This document shows, piece by piece, positions 32,100-32,131 of a stretch of 32,131 bases of DNA; position 1 is the stretch's first letter; each line of letters starts with the position of its first letter. The stretch is from Ophiothrix spiculata (Eukaryota; Echinodermata; Ophiuroidea; Amphilepidida; Ophiotrichidae). The DNA is taken from assembly GCA_000969725.1 (NCBI GenBank), contig JXSR01S011370.1. One strand, given 5' to 3'. The notes beneath the pieces are model-generated. The model ran no database searches, was not told the DNA's origin, and saw only the letters and a list, made by a program, of their open reading frames with translations. The translations under genes and the position numbers were made by a program.

Positions 32100-32131
32100 C
32101 TGAATTGGATGAAAAGATCATTAAAACATAG

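Overview
The window is eukaryotic genomic DNA, AT-rich, with no bacterial-type gene organisation. Nearly all recognisable coding sequence lies on the minus strand as small GT-AG exons, and I read it as the middle of one very large gene. The combination of extracellular Calx-beta, group A SRCR and HYR (hyalin repeat) domains, together with many short palindromic DNA transposons, suggests a marine invertebrate deuterostome such as an echinoderm or hemichordate. That placement is inference; no species-specific marker is visible.

Read 5' to 3' on the minus strand (right to left), the gene has 37 exons that I can place, totalling 6459 coding bases or about 2153 residues. Fifteen Calx-beta modules come first (32099 down to 8901). 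Each is split over a short N-terminal exon, type A (105 bp, once 99 bp), and a longer C-terminal exon, type B (228-261 bp). Two SRCR domains follow (7897 to 7346 and 4462 to 2824), each made from a 66-bp and a 240-bp exon. Three HYR exons come last (2679 to 2437, 2086 to 1844, 1314 to 1066). Every exon length is a multiple of three and every intron is phase 1, so modules can be duplicated, lost or skipped without breaking the frame. Neither the start codon with signal peptide nor the stop codon is inside the window, so the gene is partial at both ends. The product is probably a secreted or cell-surface, heavily N-glycosylated adhesion, matrix or recognition protein.

The introns carry many repeats. 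These are a LINE ORF2 fragment at the left edge (1-242), a probable tRNA-derived SINE (about 12139-12289), four TTAA-flanked inverted-repeat elements (6281-6683, 8244-8779, 13302-14006, 21608-22073), a hAT-like element with an 8-bp target duplication (26818-27159), other MITE-like elements, and nested palindromes at 3865-4318 and 4629-5430. There is also a 54-bp minisatellite (14060-14589).

The most unusual points are: the Calx-beta/SRCR/HYR architecture; a Calx-beta subfamily with four conserved cysteines and reduced acidic ligands; a tandem array of the 3' end of an SRCR exon that multiplies its splice donor (7011-7428); a stop-free 297-bp intron of 3n length between the two halves of Calx-beta module 10 (18884-19180); and a four-exon block duplication (modules 1-2 versus 6-7).
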